Positions 62,911-64,000 of a stretch of DNA of 64,000 bases are shown here, one piece after another. The position numbers and the translations under genes are program-made. Below the pieces are notes generated by a model. It was not told where the DNA came from. It made no database searches and was given only the letters and a program-made list of their open reading frames with translations. Numbering within the stretch: the first letter of the stretch is position 1; each line of letters starts with the position of its first letter. The DNA is from Megaleporinus macrocephalus (Eukaryota; Chordata; Actinopteri; Characiformes; Anostomidae). Location of the stretch: positions 34,998,799 through 35,062,798 of the forward strand of contig CM038728.1 in assembly GCA_021613375.1 (NCBI GenBank). The letters run 5' to 3'.

Positions 62911-63344
62911 AGTGAGTATAAGGAGTTAAAATCAGACCAGTTAGAAACCAGTTGAGATAGGAGAGGTTAGAGAGATAGTCAGTGTTAACTGATCAATCAG
63001 TAAGTATCATATATTTACATGTTGGGACCCGAGCCCTCTGATAGGCCTTCCCCGTTCAACCAATCATAGACCAGTGTAGAAAAACTCCACCTCTCACAGA
63101 CACTTACTGATTATGTCTACAAATATTGGTAGAAACAATTACTACTTTTTAAAATGTTGGTACTTTATGGTTATATAGTACACTGTATATTAATTGTTTA
63201 TAATATATTTATAGCAAACATGAACAACAAAGTAACTACTGGTGATGTAGCCTCTGTTACAAATGGATTTCAGCTGTACAGCTTATGTAATTACACACGT
63301 GTATCAATTTCTACACTACATATAATTACATTAATGTAATTAAT
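62911..63344. other. AT-rich spacer
   Basis: No gene recognised. Confidence 0.4.
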
Positions 63345-63475
63345 GAAGGTGGTCATGTAGCAGATCAAAGAAGACCAGAACTGTATCAGAAATTTATTGG
63401 TGTAATCAGATTTGTAATATCTCTTGTGGTTTAAATGTTATCAATACAGAAAGTTACAACAACAACCTCATTAAA
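63345..63475 (-). mobile_element. MITE-like family M, copy 3 (partial)
   Basis: The minus strand reads ctggtcttctttgatctgct in the opposite order to copies 1 and 2: gatcaaagaagaccagaact, aatcagatttgtaatatctc and ttgtggtttaaatgttatca. Only the region shared with 16745-16880 is present; no inverted ends. Confidence 0.65.
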
Positions 63476-63589
63476 CACCATGTTCAGTGTGATGTACCTG
63501 ATGCTGAACTCAGATCTGAAGGCTCAGCTCAGCACCAGAGACAGCTCATTAAACATGTTGTTGATCCAATACGGCGGCTTTCTGTAATA

Positions 63590-63662
63590 CTCTCCTAGCT
63601 GGACTTCCAAAAAGACAATCAAACAACTGAGTTCTCACTAGGAGCAAAAGAAGGGAACACAC
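63590..63662 (+). pseudogene. LINE ORF2 C-terminal fragment (CR1/L2-like)
   Basis: Translates in part as VLTRSKRREHTT, then after a one-base shift PILKPLHWIPV. The second part is the conserved motif found near the C-terminal end of CR1/L2/Rex-type ORF2 proteins, after the reverse transcriptase. The fragment runs directly into the tandem array. Confidence 0.65.
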
Positions 63663-64000
63663 CACCCCATTCTTAAACCCTTACACTGGATACCAGTATA
63701 AACACATCACCCCATTCTTAAACCCTTACACTGGATACCAGTATAAACACATCACCCCATTCTTAAACCCTTACACTGGATACCAGTATAAACACACCAC
63801 CCCCATTCTTAAACCCTTACACTGGATACCAGTATAAACACATCACCCCATTCTTAAACCCTTACACTGGATACCAGTATAAACACATCACCCCCATTCT
63901 TAAACCCTTACACTGGATACCAGTATAAACACACCACCCCATTCTTAAACCCTTACACTGGATACCAGTATAAACACATCACCCCATTCTTAAACCCTTA
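63663..64000 (+). repeat. 45-bp array of LINE ORF2 codons
   Basis: About 7.5 units of caccccattcttaaaccctt / acactggataccagtataaa / cacat, 45 bp, with some 46-bp units that have one extra C. Each unit encodes HPILKPLHWIPV followed by a stop. It runs past the window end. Confidence 0.93.

Overview
The window is vertebrate nuclear DNA, almost certainly from a teleost fish. It carries a Tc1-like transposon of the fish type, the 3' end and 5' A-box region of a tRNA-derived SINE-like repeat common in teleosts, CR1/L2-type LINE pieces and several dispersed repeats I associate with otophysan fishes (characins, catfishes and relatives). That placement is from memory of repeat families, not a search. 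I found no complete protein-coding gene, no rRNA and no functional tRNA. The long open frames lie in tandem arrays whose unit length is a multiple of three, or in transposon remains.

Layout. 0-5.1 kb: a 20-bp minisatellite in two opposite orientations, a unique island, and dispersed family X running into a 51-bp array. 6-8.5 kb: 21-bp and 44-bp arrays, G-runs and a family Y fragment. 8.5-15.5 kb: mostly single-copy sequence with hAT-like, family W and family Z transposon copies, plus GC-richer islands that could be conserved noncoding elements (CNEs). 15.6-18.4 kb: a 30-bp array with 330-bp higher-order structure, then a nested cluster of a MITE-like repeat, a Tc1 relic, a telomeric tract and a LINE tail. 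19-24.3 kb: a 29-bp array, a CNE-like island, an 837-bp element with inverted ends and a SINE copy. 24.5-37.2 kb: arrays almost back to back (about 20-bp units with an ~860-bp higher-order repeat, a 1-kb CT tract, about 10-bp, 26-bp, 34-bp, 18-bp and about 30-bp units). 38-48 kb: 21-, ~43-, 63-, 45-, 30- and 32-bp arrays with islands between them. 48.8-53.6 kb: one 4.8-kb array of 34-bp units. 54.4-59.5 kb: two GATA tracts in opposite orientation around CNE-like islands. 60-64 kb: a MITE inside a (TA)n tract, a second family Z copy, and a 45-bp array derived from LINE coding sequence that runs off the window end. By adding coordinates, tandem arrays occupy roughly 28 kb, a little under half the window.

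The unifying observation is that many arrays appear to have grown from a short piece of a dispersed element also present here: the SINE A-box, the end of family X, pieces of family Y, LINE ORF2 codons, the 63-bp element and family V. Several families occur as inverted pairs. Between the arrays are single-copy islands with homeodomain-type motifs, which would suit an intron or gene desert near a developmental gene. That last point is inference only.
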